Below are positions 44,240 through 52,653 of a DNA stretch of 64,000 nucleotides, piece by piece. Each line of letters begins with the position of its first letter. The stretch's first letter is position 1. Both the position numbers and the translations under genes were made by a program. This stretch comes from Sphingomonas hominis (GTDB taxonomy: Bacteria > Pseudomonadota > Alphaproteobacteria > Sphingomonadales > Sphingomonadaceae): assembly GCF_013328205.1 (NCBI RefSeq), contig NZ_JABULH010000005.1:1-64000 (forward strand), in the 5' to 3' direction. The notes under the pieces were generated by a model, which worked only from the letters and a program-made list of their open reading frames with translations, did not search any database and was not told the DNA's origin.

Positions 44240-44588
44240 GCGGCGGTGAGCGCGGGTGGGCGGTAGTGCCGCTCACCCAGTAATCACAGCAGCGCCCCCT
44301 GCACGCCCGATCATCCACGCGGCACGACCAGCACCAGGAACGTCCGTTTGCCCCGTACTCGTCGCTGGTCGTCTCTGCTCTCCCTGCTGACGTGGCGCTG
44401 CGGTCCCGGTCGTTGCTTCGTCGGGCACCGGACGCCCTTGCACCCACGTCGCCACGCACCCTTCTCGGTCACGGATCAATGGCCTAGCGCAGGCGGATCA
44501 CCACGCCCACCCCCGTTGGAACAATCGCCGGTCGAAGTGCGCGCGCGTTGAAGTGGGCACGCTTGGCAGCAAGTGTCGTACGTTGGCA
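44240..44588. other. Intergenic region between the convergent export and assembly operons
   Basis: 349 bases without a credible gene. GGTGAGCG (44245-44252) and CGCTCACC (44270-44277) form an 8-bp hairpin with a 17-base loop shortly after the Wzc-like stop, which may end that transcript. The rest shows no clear signals. Confidence 0.5.
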
Positions 44589-45479
44589 TCAGACCGCCAC
44601 AGCGATCTCCGCCTCGTCGAGCGCCCAATGTCGCGCGACCAGCGCACGCGTCGCGCGAATGTTGGCGCGGCTCGACGCACCGAACACGATGCTCTCTATG
44701 TTGGGCTGTTGGCATACCCAATCGATCGCCTCCTCAGGACGAATCGCGCCGGACGCGAACACCGACATCGCCACGCAGCGGAAGCGATGCCGTTCGAGCG
44801 CGCGGACGTAGGCCTCGATCCCGCCCGACATGCGGAACCCGCGCTTGTTGATGGTGGTGCACACGATCGGATTGTCGATCCCCAGCCGCTCGAGCACGGG
44901 CAGCAGATGCGGCATGTTCATGGTCATGTAACCGGGCTCCGCGCCATAACGCGTGCGGACGTGCGCGTCGAAGATCCGGAACGCGTCGTGTGCGCCCAGC
45001 CCGAGCAACAGGTCGACCAGCACGTTCTGCAGGAAGATCACGGGCGTGCTCAGCCCGGCGAACATCGCCATTTCGGCATCGACCAGGAAGGTCGCGATCC
45101 CTTCCACGTCACCGCGAGCTAGCGACAAACCACCGCGCATCAACCGTGCGACGCCGCCTTCCCCGGGCATGAACCGCCCAAGCGCGCCGAGCATCCCATC
45201 CTCGGTCACCGCATTCGCGTATTTGTGCGCGTAAGGCATGCCCGGGTAGAAATGGAAGTCGCGGTATCGCTCGGGATGCGCGCGCACGTGGTCGGCGATG
45301 CGCTCGATCCGGTCGTGCGTCGTGCAGGTAAAGGCGTGCACGCCCTCCGCCAACGCGGCGTCAAGCACCGCGATCACCGCCGCGTCCGACTGAAACCGGA
45401 TCGCCTGCGCGCGCGCCTTTTCCTCCGACATATGGTTGATGCCGAAGAACTGGTTGTCGCCGAAGATCAGCCGCTCCAT
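44589..45479 (-). CDS. Unassigned protein, possibly TIM-barrel, of the polysaccharide locus
   Basis: A 296-residue soluble protein that starts MERLIFGDNQFFGINHMSEE. Alternating strand/helix segments (AVIAVLDAALAEGVHAFTCT, then DFHFYPGMPYAHKYAN) and the late VFASGAIRPEEAIDWVCQQP and SIVFGASSRANI suggest an eight-fold barrel like aldo-keto reductases, but I see no convincing catalytic Tyr/Lys set. It is last in the leftward operon, 2 bases after the Gfo/Idh gene, so both probably act on the same sugar. Function is not assigned. Confidence 0.6.
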   Translation of the reverse strand: MERLIFGDNQFFGINHMSEEKARAQAIRFQSDAAVIAVLDAALAEGVHAFTCTTHDRIERIADHVRAHPERYRDFHFYPGMPYAHKYANAVTEDGMLGALGRFMPGEGGVARLMRGGLSLARGDVEGIATFLVDAEMAMFAGLSTPVIFLQNVLVDLLLGLGAHDAFRIFDAHVRTRYGAEPGYMTMNMPHLLPVLERLGIDNPIVCTTINKRGFRMSGGIEAYVRALERHRFRCVAMSVFASGAIRPEEAIDWVCQQPNIESIVFGASSRANIRATRALVARHWALDEAEIAVAV

Positions 45480-45481
45480 GC

Positions 45482-46546
45482 TCAGCGCCCGAAGATCGAC
45501 AGGCGCCGTCGCCTGGTCGGCACCGCTGCGACGCGCGGTTCCTCGGCGTCGGTGCGCAGCATCGCGAGCACGCGGTCGGTTTCCGCCGCCGAGGCGAAGT
45601 CGTTCTCCGCGGCCGGACGCTCACCGCGGATCGCTGACACGAAATGTTCGAACTGCGCGGCATATTCCTCGCCGCGGATGTAGAAACCCGCCGCAGGGGT
45701 CAGGTCGGTGGTGTAGCGGGTGTTCCAGCCGACATGGTAGCCTTGCGGCAGCCGCGCGCCGCTGCGTGCGAACAACTGCACCTCCTGTCGGTCGGCGTAG
45801 ATGCGCCCGGTCGATCCCCAGATCGTCACCCTGGTGCACATCTTGCGCTGCGACTCGTCGCTCCAATTGACCGCGATGCGTGCGGTGGCAGCATCGAAGA
45901 ACAAGGTGGCGTGCACCTCGTCCTCGGTATCGGCCGAGAAGATGCGGTTGAGCGCGGTACAGCCGACCGCGGCCGTACGCCCCATGTACCAGTTGAGCAG
46001 GTTGATCGGGTGCGCGGCGTAATCGTACAAGCACCCGCCGCCTTCCTCGCGCCGCGATCGCCACGTTCCAGCGGCGGGGCGCAGCACCACTGGCCCATAG
46101 GCCTCGGCCGAGGCGTGGCTCACCGTGCCGATCGCGCCGGCGTCGAGCAGCCGCTTGACCTCGCGGAACGTGCCCATGAAGCGGTGATGATAGCCGACCT
46201 GATTGACCAACCCATGCGCGGCGGCGATCTCGCACAACATCGCGCTGTCCTGCGGTGAGAGCGTCAGCGGTTTTTCGCAAAAGACGTGCAGGCCGCGCTC
46301 CAGCGCCGCCCGCGCCATGGCGACGTGCGACTTCGACGGCGTGACGATCACCACTGCGTCGAGCGCGACCGAAGCAAGCATGGCGCGATAGTCGGAACAG
46401 ACGTGGAGCCCGGTCTGCCCGCGCAACAGGCCGAGCATGAACGCCGCGCTGTCGCAGACGGCAACCACCTCGACCCCTTCGACCATCCTGATCTGCGCGA
46501 GGTGCGCCAGCCCCATCTTCCCCAATCCGACCACCGCTATCCGCAT
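45482..46546 (-). CDS. Gfo/Idh/MocA-family oxidoreductase
   Basis: A 354-residue NAD(P)-dependent sugar oxidoreductase. The N-terminal Rossmann fold opens MRIAVVGLGKMGLAHLAQI, followed by VIVTPSKSHVAMARAAL and the catalytic-region motif HVFCEKPLTLS, where EKP carries the usual lysine. The C-terminal alpha/beta domain includes DYAAHPINLLNWYMGR. ATG 46546 has AAGGGGGG upstream. It lies 20 bases after a glycosyltransferase gene. Members oxidise or reduce nucleotide-sugar hydroxyls in polysaccharide synthesis; the substrate is unknown. Confidence 0.9.
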   Translation of the reverse strand: MRIAVVGLGKMGLAHLAQIRMVEGVEVVAVCDSAAFMLGLLRGQTGLHVCSDYRAMLASVALDAVVIVTPSKSHVAMARAALERGLHVFCEKPLTLSPQDSAMLCEIAAAHGLVNQVGYHHRFMGTFREVKRLLDAGAIGTVSHASAEAYGPVVLRPAAGTWRSRREEGGGCLYDYAAHPINLLNWYMGRTAAVGCTALNRIFSADTEDEVHATLFFDAATARIAVNWSDESQRKMCTRVTIWGSTGRIYADRQEVQLFARSGARLPQGYHVGWNTRYTTDLTPAAGFYIRGEEYAAQFEHFVSAIRGERPAAENDFASAAETDRVLAMLRTDAEEPRVAAVPTRRRRLSIFGR

Positions 46547-46566
46547 GTCCGATCCCCCCCTTCGCG

Positions 46567-47727
46567 TTATCGTTCGCGCCCCTTCGCCTCGAAGACGCTG
46601 ACATATTCGTCGGTGACCCGCTCCCACGAATAGGTATCGGCGACGTGCCGCTGCTGCGCCGCGGCGCGCGCGCGCAAGGCATCGGGCGCCGCCAGCGCCG
46701 CCGCCAATCGGTCGTGCAGGTCGTTCGCCTCGCCAGCCGCGAAATAGATGCCGTGCTCGCCCAATACGTAGCGGTTCATCGCGATGTCCGAGCAGATCAC
46801 CGGCGTGCCGAGAAACGCCGCCTCCAGGATCACCGGCGACAACCCTTCCAGGTCGGACGGCTGCACGTAGGCGACGCAATGCCGCATTAGCGCGTGCGTT
46901 TCCGCGCCATAAAGGAAGCCGGGCAGTACCAGCCGCGGGTCGGCGGTCGCGCGGATCGCCGCGGCATAGTCGCTGCCCGCAGGCGCGCCGCCGACCAGCA
47001 CCAACTTCTTGTTCGTCTCCAACCGCTCGAACGCGGCGACGAGGTGGTGCAATCCCTTGTCCGGGATGAAGCGGCCGACGAACAGGAAATAGTCACCCGA
47101 CACCAGCCCAAACCGCGCCAGCACCGCGGTCTCGGCGTCCGCGTCGGGCTGATAGTCGACTTCCGCACCGTAATGGATCAGCGCGAACTGTCGCCCGGCC
47201 TGTGCCTCGACTTCGGCGCGTGCGAAAACGTTGTCGAATACGACTTCGCTATGAACCCGCGCGCTGAGCCACGTCATTGCACGCAGATAGGTGCGCGCGA
47301 GCGGCGACCATTTGCCACGCTCCCACTCCTTGCCATCCTCGGTCAGCACCGTGCGCTTGCCGAACAGCCGCAGAATCGCGCCAAACGGACTGTTGCCTCC
47401 GTTCTGGATGTGAACCACGTCCGCGCGATTGTGGCGGATGATGTCAAAGGTTACACGAGCGGCGTGCCACAGAGCTTCCAGCCCGGATGTGTGGAACGTA
47501 CGAATGGTGCGGCGTTTCACGCCACGATAGCTGTCAGGTGGCAGTGCCGGCTCGGTGAATGCGATCCGGTTGTACGCGACGACCTCGTGCCCGCGCGCGG
47601 CGAGGCGGGGCAGTAATTCGAAGACGAACTTGTCAGCGCCTGCACAACCAGCGCGCGGCGGCAGGTGCCGGAACCCAAACGACGCGATCCTGAGCGGCGC
47701 GGTACCAGGCGGACGTGGCGGCCGCAT
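46567..47727 (-). CDS. Glycosyltransferase family 4
   Basis: A 386-residue GT-B fold enzyme. The N-terminal domain has IASFGFRHLPPRAGCAGADK and VVHIQNGGNSPFG. The C-terminal donor domain has FLFVGRFIPDKGLHHLV and LEGLSPVILEAAFLGTPVI, the E-x7-E block of GT4 enzymes. ATG 47727 is the first start consistent with the fold; the frame continues upstream for 220 codons without coding character and overlaps the RmlD-like gene. It should add one sugar to the lipid-linked repeat unit. Confidence 0.88.
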   Translation of the reverse strand: MRPPRPPGTAPLRIASFGFRHLPPRAGCAGADKFVFELLPRLAARGHEVVAYNRIAFTEPALPPDSYRGVKRRTIRTFHTSGLEALWHAARVTFDIIRHNRADVVHIQNGGNSPFGAILRLFGKRTVLTEDGKEWERGKWSPLARTYLRAMTWLSARVHSEVVFDNVFARAEVEAQAGRQFALIHYGAEVDYQPDADAETAVLARFGLVSGDYFLFVGRFIPDKGLHHLVAAFERLETNKKLVLVGGAPAGSDYAAAIRATADPRLVLPGFLYGAETHALMRHCVAYVQPSDLEGLSPVILEAAFLGTPVICSDIAMNRYVLGEHGIYFAAGEANDLHDRLAAALAAPDALRARAAAQQRHVADTYSWERVTDEYVSVFEAKGRER

Positions 47728-48083
47728 AGGCGGATCGTCGGGCGGCACAGGGCTCAGTATGCATGCCGTTCCATCGGGCGGAGCATCGGCAATCTTAGGA
47801 TCACCGGTGAGTTGCGGAATCTGCGACAGAGCATCGGCACGCGGCCGGTGATCGATCACATCGCCGATGCCCTGCTCGCACAGCATGTCGTACTGCCGCG
47901 CCGTACCATGCCGAACCGCTGCTTCGGTGCCCACAACAGGCGCATCCCAACAGCGAGGCGACAGCCGGTCGATCGGCTTGGCCGCTGCAGGGTCGCTGGT
48001 CGTCAAATCGCTCGCCGAACGCACGGTGTAGGCACGCAGTCGGTCGTCATCGGCCCGCGCCGGAGCGCCTCGCTGACGACGCG
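47728..48083. other. Gap between the RmlD-like gene and the GT4 gene
   Basis: 356 bases inside an otherwise tight operon. Open frames exist on the minus strand, but none shows a recognisable domain or a good start. I see no repeat or terminator. It may be the decayed remnant of a gene or may hold an internal promoter. Confidence 0.4.
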
Positions 48084-49169
48084 TCAGGCATCGCACCGTT
48101 CGACAGTTGCCGAGTCTGCCCCTTCGTGATCGTGATGCCCAGTCGCGCGCGTCATCCCACGCTGGGCTGCCGCATGAACGAGCGGCGGCAGGGCCGCCAC
48201 CGCGACCGCGCGTTGCGCTCGGCCGGGTGGCGGGACGACGCTCGGCATCGGGGCGAGCGTCGCGCCCTCGATCCCGGCGATCGCCTCGCCCCAATAGTCG
48301 CGCAGATATTCGTGCAGCGACACGCGCCAGTCGCGCATGTGGTTCATGCCGCGCAAGATCAGCTTGTAATTGACCAGCCGCTCGCACGGCGGGCGCGGCG
48401 CGAAATAATCGGCGGCGAAATGGTCAGACCCGACCGGCGTCACCGCGACGCGTTCCTCCAGTCCCATCAGCCGCACGAGTTCCTGCGCCACCTCCAGCCG
48501 CCCGGTCTCGCCGCCGCATACCTGATTGTAGAGCCCGTGATATTCGGTGCCGAGCATCCGCTCGATGTTGCGCGCGAAGTCAATCGTGTAGGTCGGCGTG
48601 CCGAGCTTGTCGTCGACCACCTTCAACTCGCGCGCGCCCGCGCGCAATTGTTGCATGATCTTGGCAACGAACTTCTTGTCCTTGGCCAGTCCCCCGCCCA
48701 TCATCCACCCGGCACGGAAAATGAAGTGCTTAGCCACGCTGCGCTGGACGTGCAGTTCGCCCATGTATTTGCTTCGTGCGTAGACGCCGAGCGGGTTGGG
48801 CTGGTCCCAATCGTCGTACAACCGCTTCTCGCCATCGAAGATGCCCGCGGTCGAGATATAGACCAGCGGAAGGCCATGCGTATTGGCGAGCGTTGCAGCA
48901 TGTTCCACTGCCAGCGTGTTGGTGCGATACGCGTCGTCGGGCTCGCGCTCGCAATATTCCAGGCTGGTGTGTGCGCCCAGGTGGATCAGCACGTCGGGCG
49001 CGAACGCTTCCACCGCGCGCTTGTACTGCGCAAAATCTCGAAAGTCACAATGGTCGAGCCAGTCGGCATTGAGGTCGATGTCGCTGCACGCGACATGATG
49101 CCGTTGCGCAAAGGTCTTGTGAACGGCTTCACCGAGCATGCCCCCGCAACCAGCGACGTAAACCCGCAT
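48084..49169 (-). CDS. RmlD-like nucleotide-sugar reductase (extended SDR)
   Basis: A 361-residue protein. The NAD(P) fold is MRVYVAGCGGMLGEAVHKTF, then VLIHLGAHTSLEYCEREPD and LPLVYISTAGIFDG. The catalytic YARSKYMGEL near residue 148 gives YxxxK. FIFRAGWMMGGG follows, as in dTDP-4-dehydrorhamnose reductases. The C-terminal 50 residues (Ala/Pro-rich, then HHDHEGADS) go beyond the family and may be read-through of non-conserved sequence. No rmlABC genes are in the window, so the sugar may not be rhamnose. Confidence 0.85.
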   Translation of the reverse strand: MRVYVAGCGGMLGEAVHKTFAQRHHVACSDIDLNADWLDHCDFRDFAQYKRAVEAFAPDVLIHLGAHTSLEYCEREPDDAYRTNTLAVEHAATLANTHGLPLVYISTAGIFDGEKRLYDDWDQPNPLGVYARSKYMGELHVQRSVAKHFIFRAGWMMGGGLAKDKKFVAKIMQQLRAGARELKVVDDKLGTPTYTIDFARNIERMLGTEYHGLYNQVCGGETGRLEVAQELVRLMGLEERVAVTPVGSDHFAADYFAPRPPCERLVNYKLILRGMNHMRDWRVSLHEYLRDYWGEAIAGIEGATLAPMPSVVPPPGRAQRAVAVAALPPLVHAAAQRGMTRATGHHDHEGADSATVERCDA

Positions 49170-49271
49170 CGAGCCCCCGTTTGATCTTGGTGAATAATCT
49201 ATTGAGATGTGCCGCCGACGGTCAAGTTGACCTCGCGGTCAACTACTGCTTTTACTTACAAATACCTCCAT

Positions 49272-50513
49272 CTAGCAAGCAATTGGAGCCGGTTCGATCC
49301 CTAGTTCGGCGTAGAGCGCGGTCATCTGCGACAGGTAGCGATTGGTGCCGAACGTGCGCCGCACGAACGTCGCGGCGCGCGCGCCGATATCGGCGATCAC
49401 CGCATCATCGGCATCGCGTACCTGAACCAGCAGCGCGGCGAGTTCGCCGACGTTGCCGCTCGCGAACAGCCAGCCGGTGCGGCCGTGCTCGATCAGCTCG
49501 GAAATGCCGCCGATCGCCGCGCCGATCACCGGGCGCGCGTGACCGAATGCCTCCAGCACGCTCTTGGGTGCGTTCTCGTACCATTCGGACGGCAGCACGC
49601 AGGCACGCGCGCCGCGTACCACGTCGAACAGCGTGTCGCCGGCCAGATGGCCGTAAAAGGTCACGTCCGCGCCCGTCTCCGCCGCCAGCATGCGCAGCGC
49701 CGCTTCCTGCGGCCCCTCACCCACCAGGTGCAGCGGCACGCGCGCGATCGCCACGGCGCGCACCAGCGTCGCCAATCCCTTCTCGAACGAGAACCGCCCG
49801 AAATAGCAGAAGTAGTCGCCCGGCGGCGCCACCTGTGCGGGCCGCGGCAACGCCACGTCGTTGGGGATGTGGATCAGCTGCGCGCGCGGCCAACCCCATT
49901 CGACGTGCTTCTCCAAATAGAAACGGCTCGGGCAGACGATGCGGTCGACGTGGCGGCGATAGGCACCGGTCGCGCGGTGCACTGCCGATTCGGCGCTGAT
50001 GAGGGCCGACAGCGGCAGCGATCCGTGCATACAGCGCCTTGTCGCGCAGTGGTGCACCGCATGCGGCTTGCACGCCTCGCACACGCCGACGCCGTCGTGC
50101 ATGCGGTAGGCGGGGCACAACAATTTCAGGTCATGCACCGTCAGCACTACGCGCACCCCGCGCCGCTTGAGCTCGGCCAGGATATTGGCGCCGATGTGAT
50201 GACGGATGTTGTGGACGTGCGCGATGTCGGCGGGAAAAGCATCGAGCAACCGGTGAACCGCACGCGCGTGGCTGCGCGAGTGGATCACCTGCTTGGCGAT
50301 CGCCAGCTTGCGCCAAGCCGAATAGTCGTGCCCCAGCTCGATCTCGTCGACGAAGAAGCGCGACCAGGGCGTTTCCTCGTTGCGCGGATGATGCATCGCG
50401 AACCAGCCGCTCTGCCATCCCGCCTGCTCGAACAGCGCGCCGTGATCGAGATAGACCGCGTCGGCGCCGCCGCGACGATAATGGTAGGTGTTGACGTTGA
50501 GCAGCCGCGGCAT
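49272..50513 (-). CDS. Glycosyltransferase family 4 with cysteine-rich insert
   Basis: A 413-residue GT-B enzyme. It starts MPRLLNVNTYHYRRGGADAV, followed by ADIAHVHNIRHHIGANILAE. A zinc-finger-like insert with CEACKPHAVHHCATRRC near residue 145 is common in this GT4 subgroup. The donor domain has YFGRFSFEKGLATLV and PSEWYENAPKSVLEAFGHA. The ATG overlaps the flippase stop by one base (TGATG), so translation is coupled. It ends about 100 bases before the RmlD-like gene. Confidence 0.9.
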   Translation of the reverse strand: MPRLLNVNTYHYRRGGADAVYLDHGALFEQAGWQSGWFAMHHPRNEETPWSRFFVDEIELGHDYSAWRKLAIAKQVIHSRSHARAVHRLLDAFPADIAHVHNIRHHIGANILAELKRRGVRVVLTVHDLKLLCPAYRMHDGVGVCEACKPHAVHHCATRRCMHGSLPLSALISAESAVHRATGAYRRHVDRIVCPSRFYLEKHVEWGWPRAQLIHIPNDVALPRPAQVAPPGDYFCYFGRFSFEKGLATLVRAVAIARVPLHLVGEGPQEAALRMLAAETGADVTFYGHLAGDTLFDVVRGARACVLPSEWYENAPKSVLEAFGHARPVIGAAIGGISELIEHGRTGWLFASGNVGELAALLVQVRDADDAVIADIGARAATFVRRTFGTNRYLSQMTALYAELGIEPAPIAC

Positions 50514-51790
50514 CAGCGCAGCCGCCGTCGCAGCGCGACCAATTCGGCGACCAGCATCGCCGCTTCTCCGGCAAGCGCGGGGTAGAGCACCGCCACGACC
50601 GCGCCGCGGTGCGCGAGCCAACACGCGAGTACGACCACCACCGGCACCACCGCACCAAGCGTCGCGGCGGAGAAACGGAACACGCCCAGCACGTTGAGCA
50701 ACACCGCCCCGGGCAGCCGCACAACGTTCACCGCCGCGATCGCGAAGGCGAGCATCGTCGCGCGCGCGAGCAGTGCGTGATCGTAACCGCGCGCGAACAC
50801 CCGCGGGCCGAGCCACGGCCACGCCTGCCACAAGACAACTGCCAGCAGCAGACACGCGAGCAGCGCCAGCCCGCTCGCGCCGGCATATAAATGCATCGCC
50901 GCGCGCTGCCGCCCGGCGTGGATCAGCGCCGCATATTCGGCGCGCAGCGACGCCTGAAACGTCAGCGCAACCAGCCGCAACGGTGCGAGCAGCGCGACGG
51001 GTGCGGCAACCGTCGCCAGCGCCGCGAGCGCGCCCGTGCTCGCCAGCGCGAGATTGGGCGACAGCGCCGACACAGTCGACAAGGCAACGGTAACCAGCGA
51101 CCACCACGCCCGTGCCGCGTGCCGGCGATAGGCAACGAGCCGCCGGCGCACCCGCACGCGCCCGGACGTCGGCAGTTGTGCCTGCGACCGCCATGCCACC
51201 GCCGCTACGTTCGCCCCCATGTTCGCGAAAGTCAGCACGAGCAGCAACGCCGTCAGGTCCTCGCGCCACCCGATCAGCGCGACGCAGCCCGCCGCCAGCG
51301 TGACGAAAACGACGTCCTGCGTCAGTACCGCGCGCGGACGCCGCAGCGCGTACAGGTGGAAACGCGCGTGGCTGCGTATACCGGCCGCCGCGACGAACAC
51401 GCTGCCCGCAGCCACGACACTCAGCGGAAGGTCGAGCGCGTACAACGTCACCGCGGTCACGGGCACGAAGGCCACAACGCACCACACTGCGACGCTGGCG
51501 AAGAGCCGCGCGCTTGCGCGCTGCCGTGCGGGATGATGCAGCCGCGGCAGCACATGTGCCATCTGCTGCGCGACGAGCGCCGTCAGCAGCACGCCCGCCA
51601 CCCCCTGCAAGGTCGTCAGCATCGCCCAGACACCGAAGGTCCGCGGCGGGAGACGCCGGACCAGCAGCAATCCCAGTGCGAAGTTAAAGCCATTGAGCAA
51701 CAGCGTCGCCGCTCCCGCGGTCGCCAGCCGGCGTACCAGCAGCAACGCCTGCGCGCGTGTCGCGCTTGCCGGGAAAGCGAGTGAAATCAC
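50513..51790 (-). CDS. Wzx-type polysaccharide flippase
   Basis: A 425-residue membrane protein with about 12 predicted helices and the MOP-superfamily pattern. The N-terminus has LLLNGFNFALGLLLVRRLPP, then VWAMLTTLQGVAGVLLTAL, and the end is hydrophobic up to AMLVAELVALRRRLR. It would move the lipid-linked repeat unit across the inner membrane. GTG 51790 is chosen because it overlaps the preceding GT2 stop (GTGA) and places the first helix properly; the frame upstream overlaps that gene. Primary-sequence similarity is weak, as usual for Wzx. Confidence 0.82.
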   Translation of the reverse strand: MISLAFPASATRAQALLLVRRLATAGAATLLLNGFNFALGLLLVRRLPPRTFGVWAMLTTLQGVAGVLLTALVAQQMAHVLPRLHHPARQRASARLFASVAVWCVVAFVPVTAVTLYALDLPLSVVAAGSVFVAAAGIRSHARFHLYALRRPRAVLTQDVVFVTLAAGCVALIGWREDLTALLLVLTFANMGANVAAVAWRSQAQLPTSGRVRVRRRLVAYRRHAARAWWSLVTVALSTVSALSPNLALASTGALAALATVAAPVALLAPLRLVALTFQASLRAEYAALIHAGRQRAAMHLYAGASGLALLACLLLAVVLWQAWPWLGPRVFARGYDHALLARATMLAFAIAAVNVVRLPGAVLLNVLGVFRFSAATLGAVVPVVVVLACWLAHRGAVVAVLYPALAGEAAMLVAELVALRRRLR

Positions 51791-52653
51791 CCGCGCATCC
51801 ACCGCCACGCGCGCAGCACTTCGCGTCCGCCGAGCACCCCGGCCAATGCCGCGCGCAACGTTAGCCACGCCGCGGCCAACGGCGCATTGCGGCGCAGGAT
51901 GCGGATATGGTTGCGATAGCGAAAGGCGACGCGCGCGCGCGGGCTCATCCACGAGCCGTACCACCGCAACCACGCCATCGACTCGTCGAGCGAGCGCGTG
52001 CCGCTCACGCGCGCCGCTCCGCTCACGCTGCACCAGCAGGCGAGCGGTTCTTCCAGCTGGAGAATGCTCGCGCCCGCCCGCGCCAGCCGCAGCACGAAGC
52101 CCGGATCGCTGTGCCGCCTCGTCGCCGCGTCGAACCCGACCCGCGACGCCAGCGCGCGCGGCAGCAGCATGGTGCTGGTCTGGAGCAATCCGTCGCGCAC
52201 GAACAGATAATCGGCAACATCTTCGCGCAGTCTGATCGTCGCCTCGGGTCTTGTGCCGGCGACCCGCCCGTCACGCACGTCGAGCACGCGCGACGCGACA
52301 AGCAACGCCTCGCGTCCGGGATGCGCCTGCCACGCCGCGACTTGGCGCGACAGCTTGTGCGGCAGCCACTGGTCGTCGCTGTCGAGCAGCGCAACCAGTT
52401 CTCCGCGCGCCGCCGCGATCCCCGCGTTCATCGCCCCCGCCGGCCCGACGTTCGCTGGCAGCGACAGCAATCGCACGCGTGGATCGCCCACAGCCAGCAC
52501 CGCATCGACGGTGTCGTCACCCGAGGCATCGTCTACGACGATCACCTCGAGCACCGGATGGTCCTGCGCCAACGCGGACTCGATCGCCGCGCGCACCACG
52601 CCCGCGCGACGATAGGCGGTGATGATCGCCGACACGCGCACCGCCCCGGTCAC
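51787..52653 (-). CDS. Glycosyltransferase family 2
   Basis: A 288-residue GT-A enzyme. The nucleotide-binding start is VSAIITAYRRAGVVRAAIES, then VIVVDDASGDDTVDAVL and the metal-binding ELVALLDSDDQWLPHKL. The mid-region RHSDPGFVLRLARAG is the usual acceptor-side segment. GTG 52653 overlaps the stop of the upstream polymerase gene by 4 bases (GTGA), and its own stop overlaps the flippase start. It probably extends the repeat unit on the cytoplasmic face. Confidence 0.9.
   Translation of the reverse strand: MTGAVRVSAIITAYRRAGVVRAAIESALAQDHPVLEVIVVDDASGDDTVDAVLAVGDPRVRLLSLPANVGPAGAMNAGIAAARGELVALLDSDDQWLPHKLSRQVAAWQAHPGREALLVASRVLDVRDGRVAGTRPEATIRLREDVADYLFVRDGLLQTSTMLLPRALASRVGFDAATRRHSDPGFVLRLARAGASILQLEEPLACWCSVSGAARVSGTRSLDESMAWLRWYGSWMSPRARVAFRYRNHIRILRRNAPLAAAWLTLRAALAGVLGGREVLRAWRWMRG

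Noticed and set aside
44258-44268. GGCGGTAG resembling an ops (RfaH recruitment) element near the polysaccharide genes
   Set aside because: It lies downstream of the Wzc-like gene on the plus strand, not in the leader of any operon here, and forms part of the loop of a hairpin. RfaH/ops control is best known in enterobacteria.
47728-48387. Open frame extending the GT4 gene (46567-47727) by 220 codons
   Set aside because: No domain similarity, overlap with the RmlD-like gene, and the glycosyltransferase fold begins just after ATG 47727.
50514-51485. Open frame extending the GT4 gene (49272-50513) by 324 codons
   Set aside because: The extension overlaps the Wzx gene completely and is Arg/Gly/Ala-rich without domains. 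The GT4 fold begins at ATG 50513.
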